Source: Competibacteraceae bacterium UBA2792 (GTDB lineage: Bacteria; Pseudomonadota; Gammaproteobacteria; Competibacterales; Competibacteraceae). Taken from it: a stretch of 11,867 nt of DNA. The notes below the pieces were generated by a model. It made no database searches and had not been told where the DNA came from. It saw nothing but the letters and a program-made list of their open reading frames with translations. Both the position numbers and the translations under genes were made by a program. The stretch covers positions 47,399-59,265 of the forward strand of contig DEHU01000223.1 of NCBI GenBank assembly GCA_002352125.1, written 5' to 3'. Below, piece by piece: positions 5,876-11,867 of the stretch. How positions within the stretch are numbered: position 1 is the stretch's first letter; each line of letters starts with the position of its first letter.

Positions 5876-6421
5876 CTACCCTAGAACCCGCTTCTCTCCT
5901 TGCGGAAAAGAAGCTGGAGGCGAGAGAGAAAAGGTTGGAGATCCGGCTGCGGCTGCGAGGATCAAGCCCAGCCCGCGCAGTTCCGTCGCCAGATACTCGA
6001 CAGCCCGTCCGACTACGGCGGCGACGCCGGGCGACAAATCGATACCCAATTCCAGATCGAGCGGGACGACGCCGATGAGCGTGACGGTACGCGGCGCCTC
6101 ACCGGTGAGGATCAGCGTTGCCAGCACATCCGCCAGTCCGACTTGGTGCGGGGAAAAACGGGTTTGGAACAAAGCCGGCACCTCGGCATCCGCAAGTCTG
6201 ATCACCGATGCCGGCGGCGCATCGGTCTGCACGGCATCGCAAATCAGCAGATGATCGCAACCGGCGATAGTGTTCAGCAATTCCATGCCGGCGGTGCCGC
6301 CATCGACCACCTCGACGTCCGTCGGCAGGATATAGCGCTCGGCCAGCGCCTCGACCACCCGCACCCCAACCCCCTCGTCGCGGAGCAGGATATTGCCGAG
6401 GCCCAGCACCACCACCTTCAT
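5876..6421 (-). CDS. hybD: Hydrogenase maturation endopeptidase HybD/HyaD type
   Basis: This 181-aa cytosolic protease removes the C-terminal peptide of the [NiFe] hydrogenase large subunit once nickel is in place. It opens with VVLGLGNILLRDEGVGVRV, the family signature. The nickel-sensing residues known from E. coli HybD are found at matching positions: E16, D62 (LLICDAV) and H92 (FSPHQVGL). The start ATG overlaps the hybC stop by 4 nt and has GAAGG 7 nt upstream. It is the last gene of the hyb operon, next to its likely substrate HybC. The final 21 or so residues (SPTFSLSPPASFPQGEKR...) look unlike the protease fold and like translated intergenic repeat DNA, so the ancestral stop was probably earlier. 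The assignment to HybC is by operon position. Confidence 0.95.
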   Translation of the reverse strand: MKVVVLGLGNILLRDEGVGVRVVEALAERYILPTDVEVVDGGTAGMELLNTIAGCDHLLICDAVQTDAPPASVIRLADAEVPALFQTRFSPHQVGLADVLATLILTGEAPRTVTLIGVVPLDLELGIDLSPGVAAVVGRAVEYLATELRGLGLILAAAAGSPTFSLSPPASFPQGEKRVLG

Positions 6422-8127
6422 CCGAGCGCCTTCACCTGGACGATGGGCCGCCGTTTGGCGTCCACCAGGTGAATCGCGCAGGCGAGACAGGGATCGAAGG
6501 AATGCACGGTCCGCAGCACCTCCAACGGCAATTCCGCGTCGGCGACCGGATTATCGAGCAGGGATGCCTCGTAAGGGCCGAGCGCATCGTGGTCGTCGCG
6601 CGGGCCGGCATTCCAAGTGCTCGGCACCACTGCCTGATAGTTTTTGATCTTGCCGTTTTCGATCACGGTCCAGTGCGACAGCACGCCGCGCGGCGCTTCG
6701 TGATAACCGAAACCGCGAATCTCGCCCTTGGGAAACACCGGACGGTTGAAGGTATCGAAATCGCCCTTGGCGATGTTGTCGATCAGCAGTTGCCATTGGT
6801 TTTGCAGCGATTCCAGCAGCACCGCGCAACGCACCGCCCTCGCGGCAATCCGGCCGATGGTCGAATGTAAAGCCGCGACCGGAATCTGGCTGCCCGCGAC
6901 CGCGCCGGCGATTTCCAGCACCCGGTTGAGATGGCGCTTGGTGGGCTCGTGACCGGCGGCGACCATGCCCAACACGTTGGCCAGCGGCCCGACCTGAACC
7001 CGCTGGTCGTAAAAGGTTGGCGCCTTGACCCAGGAATATTTGCCGTCGTCCTGGAACGCGGTGTGGTGGGGATCAGTCTGGCCGGCGAAAGGATGGCGGG
7101 CCTCATCGCCGCCTTTATATTGATACCAGGCGTGCTTGACGCTTTCCTTGACGCCATCGCGGAAGAAAGCATCCTGATAGCTGGTGATCGGCTTGAACGT
7201 GGCCAAATCGCCTTTGGCGATATAGCCGCCGGGCAGTTCGAAGCGGGTACCCTTGGTATCCAGCGGCAGATCGGGCACCGACAAATAATCGGTGACGCCC
7301 GCCCCGTACTTCGTCCAGTCCGCGTATAGCGCGCCGACAGCGGCCACGTCCGGAATCATCGCCTTGTTGACGAATTCGCCCAGTTTGTCGATCTCCGCCT
7401 TGATGGCGAACAGCCGCTCCAGAGTCAGGGTGGACTGGCTATCCGGGTTGATCGGATTGGCTACCCCGCCAACGGCAAGGTTTTGGATGTGCGGCGTTTT
7501 CGAGCCGAGAATGGCGACGATCCGGTTGGCGATCCGCTGATATTCCAGCGCCTGCAAATAATGGGTCGCGGCCAATAGATTCACTTCCGGCGGCAGTTTC
7601 ATGGCCGGATGGCCCCAATAGCCACTGGCGAATACGCCCAGTTGGCCGGTGCCGACAAATTGCTTGAGTTTCTCCTGCGTCTGCTTGATTTCCACCACTC
7701 CATTGCGCCGGTAATCGGACAGGGTCGCGCCCAGCTTGGCCGCTCCCGCCGGATCGGCCGACAGCGCGGAGACGATATCGACCCAATCCAGCGCCGCCAG
7801 TTGGTAGAAATGCACGATGTGATCGTGGATGCCGTGCGCCGCGACGATCATGTTGCGGATGTACTGGGCGTTGAGCGGCACTTCCAGATTCAAGGCGTTC
7901 TCGACCGCCCGCACCGAGACGATAGCGTGGACCGTGGTGCAAACGCCGCAGATGCGTTGGGCAAAGATCCAGGCATCGCGCGGATCGCGATCCTTGAGAA
8001 TGATCTCGATGCCGCGCCACATCTGCCCGGACGCCCAGGCGTTAGTCACCTTGCCGTTGTTGACCTCGCAGTCGATGCGCAAATGGCCCTCGATGCGGGT
8101 GATGGGATCGATGGTGATGCGAGTCAC
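6418..8127 (-). CDS. hybC: [NiFe] hydrogenase large subunit, Hyd-2 type (HybC)
   Basis: This 569-aa catalytic subunit carries the Ni-Fe(CN)2CO active site that splits or forms H2 on the periplasmic side. It opens with ITIDPITRIEGHLRID. The L1 motif RICGVC supplies C60 and C63. The L2 motif DPCLACAIH near the C-terminus supplies C547 and C550, followed by a 16-residue tail (LVDAKRRPIVQVKALG) that HybD would cut off after H553. The length matches E. coli HybC (567 aa). The open frame extends further 5', but that part is antiframe sequence within hybB. The GTG at 8127 gives the normal N-terminus, has GGGAGG upstream and overlaps the hybB stop as GTGA, so I chose it. It has no export signal of its own; it would be carried by the Tat signal of HybO. 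The overall pattern indicates group 1c. Confidence 0.97.
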   Translation of the reverse strand: MTRITIDPITRIEGHLRIDCEVNNGKVTNAWASGQMWRGIEIILKDRDPRDAWIFAQRICGVCTTVHAIVSVRAVENALNLEVPLNAQYIRNMIVAAHGIHDHIVHFYQLAALDWVDIVSALSADPAGAAKLGATLSDYRRNGVVEIKQTQEKLKQFVGTGQLGVFASGYWGHPAMKLPPEVNLLAATHYLQALEYQRIANRIVAILGSKTPHIQNLAVGGVANPINPDSQSTLTLERLFAIKAEIDKLGEFVNKAMIPDVAAVGALYADWTKYGAGVTDYLSVPDLPLDTKGTRFELPGGYIAKGDLATFKPITSYQDAFFRDGVKESVKHAWYQYKGGDEARHPFAGQTDPHHTAFQDDGKYSWVKAPTFYDQRVQVGPLANVLGMVAAGHEPTKRHLNRVLEIAGAVAGSQIPVAALHSTIGRIAARAVRCAVLLESLQNQWQLLIDNIAKGDFDTFNRPVFPKGEIRGFGYHEAPRGVLSHWTVIENGKIKNYQAVVPSTWNAGPRDDHDALGPYEASLLDNPVADAELPLEVLRTVHSFDPCLACAIHLVDAKRRPIVQVKALG

Positions 8128-9305
8128 GACGGCCTCCCTCGGGATTCGGCGACGTTGCCAGACAACACCGGCAAGGTCTTGATAAACAATAGATATAGCA
8201 TGATTTCCAAGCAGACGATGCCAATGGTGATCATCAGCTCCGGAGCGGAGGGGAAGTAGGTCCAGCCGTTGCCGGGCCGTACCGCCATCAGATAGGAGTC
8301 GAGCCGGTACAGCGAACCGGCGGCGAGCAGGCAAACCGCCCCGACAAACTGCCAGCGTTGGCTGGCGCGACGGCGCGAGAGGAGCACGATGATCGGGACG
8401 AGGAACAGCGCGGTTTCGGTCAGGAACAGGTTGCCGTCCCAATCGCCGGCGAAAGCCAGCTCCAGGTAGCCGCGATCAACCAAATCGCCCCAGCGTAACG
8501 CCAGATAACCGATCAGTAAGCCGGCGGCGACTCGCGATAGTTTCGCGAACAGCGCCACCTCGGACGGAGTCTTGAAGGCCCGGTTCACGAGCGTGGCTTC
8601 CAGCATCACCACGCCGTAACCCATCGCCAGCGCCGAGGTCAGGTACAGCAGCGGCAACCATGTCGTGTACCACAGCGGCGATAGCTTGGACCCCATAATC
8701 AGCAGCACCGAACCCAGCGAGGACTGGTGCATGGTCGGCAGCAACACCCCGACCGCCACCAGCACGTACATATACCGCTTCAGGAAAGCCTGCAATTTGT
8801 CCAAGCCAAACCGCTGCTTGAACGCGGGCGGCATCCGTTCCAGGAAGACCGGCCAGAACTCTAGCCACAGGACGGTGATATAGGCCATGACGCACAGCGC
8901 CACCTCGAAGATCACCGAGTTCGGCTGGCCGTACCAGGGCAGCAACAGGTTGAAAGCGTTCCAGTAGCGACCCAGGTCGATCATGACCGCCAGACCGCCC
9001 AAGGTGTAGCCGAACACGCCGCCGAGCAGGGCGGGCCGCATCAGCGGGTGATAGACATTGCGGTTGAAGATATAAACCAGCAAGGCTATGGCGAAACCGC
9101 CGCAGCCGAAGGCCGTGCCGATCACCACATCCAGCACCACCCAAGTACCGATGGGATAGCCGTTGCTCATGTTGGAGACATCGCCCATCCCAAACAGAAA
9201 ACGGCGCAAAATGAAGTAGGCCGCGATCAACACGAACAGGCCGAGCACCAAAAACGGCTTGGTGACGACCTTGCGGCCGAGCGGTTGATGGGTGATCGCC
9301 GTCAT
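8124..9305 (-). CDS. hybB: Hydrogenase-2 membrane subunit HybB (NrfD/PsrC family)
   Basis: This 393-aa integral membrane protein has about ten hydrophobic helices, the same length as E. coli HybB (392 aa). It anchors the hydrogenase and exchanges electrons and protons with the quinone pool. Family marks include FGCGGFAIALLVYIFNR, GGVFGYTLGGLAVMIDLGRYWN and LPTMHQSSLGSVLLIMG. It has no heme-ligand pattern like that of the cytochrome b subunits in HyaC-type enzymes; HybB-type subunits are generally heme-free. The ATG overlaps the hybA stop (ATGA) and has GAGGAA 8 nt upstream; its TGA overlaps the hybC GTG. These overlaps bind hybA, hybB and hybC into one translational unit and suggest fixed stoichiometry. 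Confidence 0.97.
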   Translation of the reverse strand: MTAITHQPLGRKVVTKPFLVLGLFVLIAAYFILRRFLFGMGDVSNMSNGYPIGTWVVLDVVIGTAFGCGGFAIALLVYIFNRNVYHPLMRPALLGGVFGYTLGGLAVMIDLGRYWNAFNLLLPWYGQPNSVIFEVALCVMAYITVLWLEFWPVFLERMPPAFKQRFGLDKLQAFLKRYMYVLVAVGVLLPTMHQSSLGSVLLIMGSKLSPLWYTTWLPLLYLTSALAMGYGVVMLEATLVNRAFKTPSEVALFAKLSRVAAGLLIGYLALRWGDLVDRGYLELAFAGDWDGNLFLTETALFLVPIIVLLSRRRASQRWQFVGAVCLLAAGSLYRLDSYLMAVRPGNGWTYFPSAPELMITIGIVCLEIMLYLLFIKTLPVLSGNVAESRGRPS

Positions 9306-10411
9306 GATGGCCGTTCCTCGTCGCCCGGTTTGGAATTACCGGATTCCTCTTCGTGCTGCCTGGCGCTGCGCCGGGCCAGAAATACTAGTCCGCTAAATAG
9401 CGCCAGCGGCGCGATCATGCCTTTGTACAGAGTGTGCTGCATTCCCTCCGACACGGCCGCGAACGAGTGATCCGGCAGTTTCGGCAAACCCAGCTTTTCG
9501 TGGGGTACGCCGGTCAGATAGCGAACTTGAGTTCCGCCTGCTTCCTTTTCGCCGTAGATGTGCGGCTGATAGTGGCCGACCGGCGCCACCTGCCCGGCTC
9601 GATCACCGCCCAGCAGACCGCGCGGAAATTCGTACATCTCGCCGGGTTTGCGCGCCAATCGCCGCTCCGCCTCGGCCTGCAACTCATCGACCCAGCCGAA
9701 CAGGGAAGCGCCGGTCGGGCACACGTTGCAACAAGCCGGTATCTGGCTTTGCCTCCACAAGGATGTGGCCGATGTCCCCTCTTCCACCGCGACCGCCGCG
9801 CTGTCACGGCCGGAAAGCAGCAGATTTTCCTTGAGCAGGTGATTGCAAAGCTGGCATTTGGCGATCCGGCCGAACGGCTCGTCGAATTGGTATTGCGGGA
9901 CGTTGAACGGGCAGCCGTAGACGCAGTAACGACAGCCGATGCAAGCGTCTGGATTGTGGGTCACGATCCCGGTCACCGGATCTTTCTGCATCGCGCTGAC
10001 CGGGCAAACCGAGATGCAGGATGGATCGACGCAATGCAAACAATGGCGCTTAACGAAAGCGTAACCGTCGATCTCGCGATCCTTCTCGGCCATGGTACCG
10101 TTCTGGTAGACCCGAATCACGTTCAAGGTTTTGCCGGAAATATCCTCCGCCGTATCCCAAGTGCCCTCGTTCCATCGGGCGAGGTGTTGCGGCTGCTCGA
10201 CCGGCTTGCCGTTGGCGGCTTTGCAGGCGGTGACACAAGCCTTGCAGCCGATGCATTGAGTGGAGTCATACAGCATCCCGATGGCCTTGGGCGGCAACTG
10301 CTTCGGCTCGCGCGGCGCGAACGGCGCGGCGGCTTCCGCTACGGGCGCGGCGGCGGCGGTCGCGATCGCACCGGCAGCGTCCCGCAAAAATTGTCTGCGG
10401 CTGATGTCCAT
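9302..10411 (-). CDS. hybA: Hydrogenase-2 Fe-S electron transfer subunit HybA
   Basis: This 369-aa periplasmic ferredoxin-type subunit links the HybO/HybC dimer to HybB. It begins with a Tat signal, ISRRQFLRDAAG, followed by an Ala-rich stretch. Four [4Fe-4S] clusters are predicted from Cys groups C53/C56/C59/C63, C124/C127/C132/C136, C157/C160/C163/C167 and C186/C189/C228/C231, with an extra C227. A C-terminal transmembrane helix (about 331-347, MIAPLALFSGLVFLA) anchors it, followed by a polar tail. It is longer than E. coli HybA (328 aa). The frame is open upstream to 10570, but only the ATG at 10411 gives the Tat signal. Its ribosome-binding site AGAGG lies at the hybO stop (10-nt gap). 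Confidence 0.96.
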   Translation of the reverse strand: MDISRRQFLRDAAGAIATAAAAPVAEAAAPFAPREPKQLPPKAIGMLYDSTQCIGCKACVTACKAANGKPVEQPQHLARWNEGTWDTAEDISGKTLNVIRVYQNGTMAEKDREIDGYAFVKRHCLHCVDPSCISVCPVSAMQKDPVTGIVTHNPDACIGCRYCVYGCPFNVPQYQFDEPFGRIAKCQLCNHLLKENLLLSGRDSAAVAVEEGTSATSLWRQSQIPACCNVCPTGASLFGWVDELQAEAERRLARKPGEMYEFPRGLLGGDRAGQVAPVGHYQPHIYGEKEAGGTQVRYLTGVPHEKLGLPKLPDHSFAAVSEGMQHTLYKGMIAPLALFSGLVFLARRSARQHEEESGNSKPGDEERPS

Positions 10412-10421
10412 GACACACCTC

Positions 10422-11588
10422 TCACCGATCATTGTCGTGCCGGTCGGCGCTGGAATCGGATCCACCATCCATGTGGCGCAAGGCCATCGCGCCCGCACCC
10501 ACCGCCAATCCGGCGACGCCGGCGACCACTGCGGCAGCGGCCGGGCTGACACGTTCGCCCTTCGGCGCATTTACCGCCGGGAAAGCGGTCGGCGGCGCAT
10601 AGGTTTGGACCTCGGCGAGCGCGTGGATCGGCTTGGTGAAACCGACGCCTTGCTCGGTGCAGCCGAAACAGGGATGACCGATGCCGACCGGCCAGTTTCC
10701 TTGGCCGACGTCGCCAAAGCCGATGGCCGGGCAATTGGCGTGGGTCTCGGGACCCTTGCATCCGATCTTGTAAAGACAAAAGCCCTGGCGGTGGCCGTAA
10801 TCGCCGAACTCCAGGGCAAAGCGGCCAGCGTCGAAGTGCGGACGCCGCTCGCAGTTTTCGTGGATGAGCCGGCCGTAGGCGAACTTGGGCCGGTTCTTGC
10901 CGTCCAGCGCCGGTGGCTTGCCGAAGGTCAGCAGATAAAGGATGGTGGACAGAAAGTTGTAAGGATTAGGTGGGCAACCGGGAATATTGATGACGGTCTT
11001 GCCCGGCAACACCTCGTGTACCGGCTTGGCGTGGGTTGGATTGGGATTGCTGGACGGAATACCGCCCCAGGATGCGCAGGAACCGATACCGATGATCGCC
11101 GCCGCGCCCTCCGCCGCCTCTTTGACGGCTTCCAAAATCGTTTTGCCGGCAACCATGCAATAGATGCCATCGTCCTTGGTGGGAATCGAGCCGTCTACCA
11201 CCAGCACGAACTTGCCCCAATTGTCCTTCATCGATTTGGCCTTGTACGCTTCGGCCTGATGGCCAGCTCCAGAGCAGAGGGCCTCGTGGTAGTCGAGGGA
11301 GATCATGTCGAGGATCAAGGCTTCGAGCGTCGGATGGTAAGCGCGGAGCAGCGATTCGGTGCAACCGGTGCATTCCTGCGCCGACAGCCAGATGACGGGG
11401 GGCCGCGTCGTGGCGGTAGCGGCCTCGGCGATGCGGATACCCATCAGAGCCGACAAGCCCAAAGTCGCGGCAACGGCGGTGCAGTATTTCAGGAACTGGC
11501 GACGGGTGAGGCCGCCTAGCCCTCCTTCGTAGCCGTCGGGATTTTGAATCTCGTAGGATTCGAGATCGACATCGCTCAAATGATCCAT
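10422..11588 (-). CDS. hybO: [NiFe] hydrogenase small subunit, Hyd-2 type (HybO)
   Basis: This 388-aa Fe-S subunit is the first gene of the operon. It is exported by the Tat pathway with HybC: the signal has LTRRQFLK (R29, R30), a hydrophobic stretch to about 55 and a cut near AEA|A. Proximal cluster ligands are C73 and C76 (ECTGCTES), C171 (GSCASWGG) and C205 (PGCPPNP). The distal cluster uses H243, C246, C271 and C277. The medial [3Fe-4S] cluster uses C286, C307 and C310 (HPCFGC). The CTGC motif, not the six-Cys CTCC form of oxygen-tolerant group 1d enzymes, marks a standard, probably oxygen-sensitive hydrogenase. A C-terminal membrane helix lies about 349-370, followed by a polar tail. The start ATG at 11588 lies behind a G-rich stretch (AGGGGG). 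An FNR-like box lies 64 bp upstream. Confidence 0.97.
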   Translation of the reverse strand: MDHLSDVDLESYEIQNPDGYEGGLGGLTRRQFLKYCTAVAATLGLSALMGIRIAEAATATTRPPVIWLSAQECTGCTESLLRAYHPTLEALILDMISLDYHEALCSGAGHQAEAYKAKSMKDNWGKFVLVVDGSIPTKDDGIYCMVAGKTILEAVKEAAEGAAAIIGIGSCASWGGIPSSNPNPTHAKPVHEVLPGKTVINIPGCPPNPYNFLSTILYLLTFGKPPALDGKNRPKFAYGRLIHENCERRPHFDAGRFALEFGDYGHRQGFCLYKIGCKGPETHANCPAIGFGDVGQGNWPVGIGHPCFGCTEQGVGFTKPIHALAEVQTYAPPTAFPAVNAPKGERVSPAAAAVVAGVAGLAVGAGAMALRHMDGGSDSSADRHDNDR

Positions 11589-11739
11589 GATTCCGCGCCC
11601 CCTTTTACCGAACCAAACATTAAAAAATTAGCGGGGCGTCAGTCGGCTACTTTGATGATCGTCAATTTTTCGGGTTTTTTTGATGCGGTGGCGGATGAAG
11701 GTGGTGATCTACCCGACTCGCGCCGAATCCGATCAGACC
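11589..11739 (-). promoter_or_regulatory. Promoter region of the hybOABCD operon
   Basis: This 151-bp gap lies between the regulator gene and hybO, both read leftward. It contains an FNR-type box (11652-11665). On the minus strand there are two possible -10 boxes: TTTAAT (11624-11619, five of six consensus bases) and TAATTT (11630-11625). Either would place the box centre about 41-47 bp before the start site, where FNR-class activators touch RNA polymerase. No clear hairpin terminator for the upstream regulator gene is visible, so some read-through into hybO is possible. Confidence 0.5.
11652..11665 (-). promoter_or_regulatory. FNR/Crp-type binding site upstream of hybO
   Basis: On the minus strand the site reads TTGAC-GATC-ATCAA, matching nine of ten conserved bases of the FNR/ANR consensus TTGAT-N4-ATCAA with the correct spacing. 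It sits 64 nt before the hybO start codon. Control by an FNR-family protein fits an oxygen-sensitive uptake hydrogenase. It could equally be bound by the regulator encoded just beyond it. Confidence 0.65.
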
Positions 11740-11867
11740 TCAACCCAACGGCGTCGGCTTGATCTCGTCGAGCAAAGAATGGGGGCGGGTCACATGCACG
11801 GTGCGCCCCGAAAAGCGGGCGATACCGTCTTCTTCGAGTCGGCCGATGATCCGCGACAGGGTTTCGT
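11740..11867 (-). CDS. Crp/Fnr-family transcriptional regulator, C-terminal fragment
   Basis: Only the last 41 codons are present; the gene runs off the right edge. The reading is ETLSRIIGRLEEDGIARF, then SGRTVHVTRPHSLLDEI, ending in TGA at 11740. This is the recognition helix and wing of the Crp/Fnr winged helix-turn-helix. The E-(T/S)-L-S-R start of the helix is typical of FNR-class proteins that recognise TTGAT half-sites. It lies on the same strand directly upstream of the hydrogenase operon and its FNR-like box, so it is a plausible direct regulator of hyb. Whether it has the Fe-S cysteines of FNR, or senses something else, cannot be told from this fragment. Confidence 0.85.
   Translation of the reverse strand, partial: ETLSRIIGRLEEDGIARFSGRTVHVTRPHSLLDEIKPTPLG

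Noticed and set aside
5743..5960. Plus-strand open stretch reading AIIAIKTERYRQQSDSAEL
   Set aside because: It has no start codon nearby, runs into the antisense of hybD and matches no transposase or other family I know.
7609..8259. 216-aa open frame on the plus strand opposite hybC
   Set aside because: It is antisense to hybC, and its low-complexity, charged composition mirrors the hydrogenase codons.
8128..8442. N-terminal extension of the hybC reading frame
   Set aside because: It overlaps hybB in another frame and has no hydrogenase similarity. The GTG at 8127 gives the conserved N-terminus.
9434..10549. 371-aa open frame on the plus strand opposite hybA
   Set aside because: It is a shadow of hybA on the other strand, with no family features or ribosome-binding support.
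10260..11519. 419-aa open frame on the plus strand opposite hybO
   Set aside because: It lies fully antisense to a certain hydrogenase gene. Its product is Arg/Gly/Ala-rich with no domain, as expected from GC-rich codon bias.
11672..11680. T-run on the plus strand as a terminator
   Set aside because: No GC-rich hairpin precedes it on the plus strand, and no plus-strand gene ends here.

Overview
The window is about 11.9 kb of GC-rich bacterial chromosome. Genes are tightly packed, several with 4-nt ATGA/GTGA overlaps, and starts are ATG or GTG. The protein families suggest a gammaproteobacterium with an anaerobic or facultative metabolism: an Escherichia-like hyb hydrogenase order, a YceI/cytochrome b561 pair, and LysR and Crp/Fnr regulators. 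I cannot name the genus from sequence alone.

Left part (1-2230, + strand): the 3' part of an aldo/keto reductase gene overlaps a HAD-family trehalose-6-phosphate phosphatase gene (otsB-like). A TauE/SafE-type membrane transporter follows. Next (2258-4053, - strand) is a three-gene set: periplasmic YceI-family protein, cytochrome b561, second YceI-family protein. It is read away from a divergent LysR-type regulator (4172-5074, +). The 118-bp gap between them is rich in direct and inverted repeats, as expected of a regulated divergent promoter.

Middle (5075-5875): sparse and lower in GC. It holds a hairpin terminator for leftward transcription, a small predicted two-helix membrane protein gene (5245-5448, -) with a strongly foldable leader, and about 430 bp without a convincing gene but with several dyad symmetries.

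Right part (5876-11588, - strand): one compact operon in the order hybO-hybA-hybB-hybC-hybD. It encodes a complete membrane-bound, periplasm-facing [NiFe] hydrogenase of the Hyd-2 type (group 1c) plus its maturation endopeptidase. HybO (Tat-exported Fe-S small subunit) and HybC (Ni-Fe large subunit) form the catalytic dimer. HybA (Tat-exported four-cluster ferredoxin) and HybB (NrfD/PsrC-like membrane protein) connect it to the quinone pool. HybD trims the HybC C-terminus after nickel insertion. Upstream lies a near-consensus FNR box (11652-11665), about 41-47 bp before a plausible start site. Beyond it is the 3' end of a Crp/Fnr-family regulator gene, truncated by the window edge.

I found no phage, IS, CRISPR, tRNA or rRNA. 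The content is mostly known families. The points most worth a second look are the FNR-type control of hyb, the repeat-rich yceI/LysR promoter, the yceI-b561-yceI sandwich, and the structured leader before the small membrane protein.
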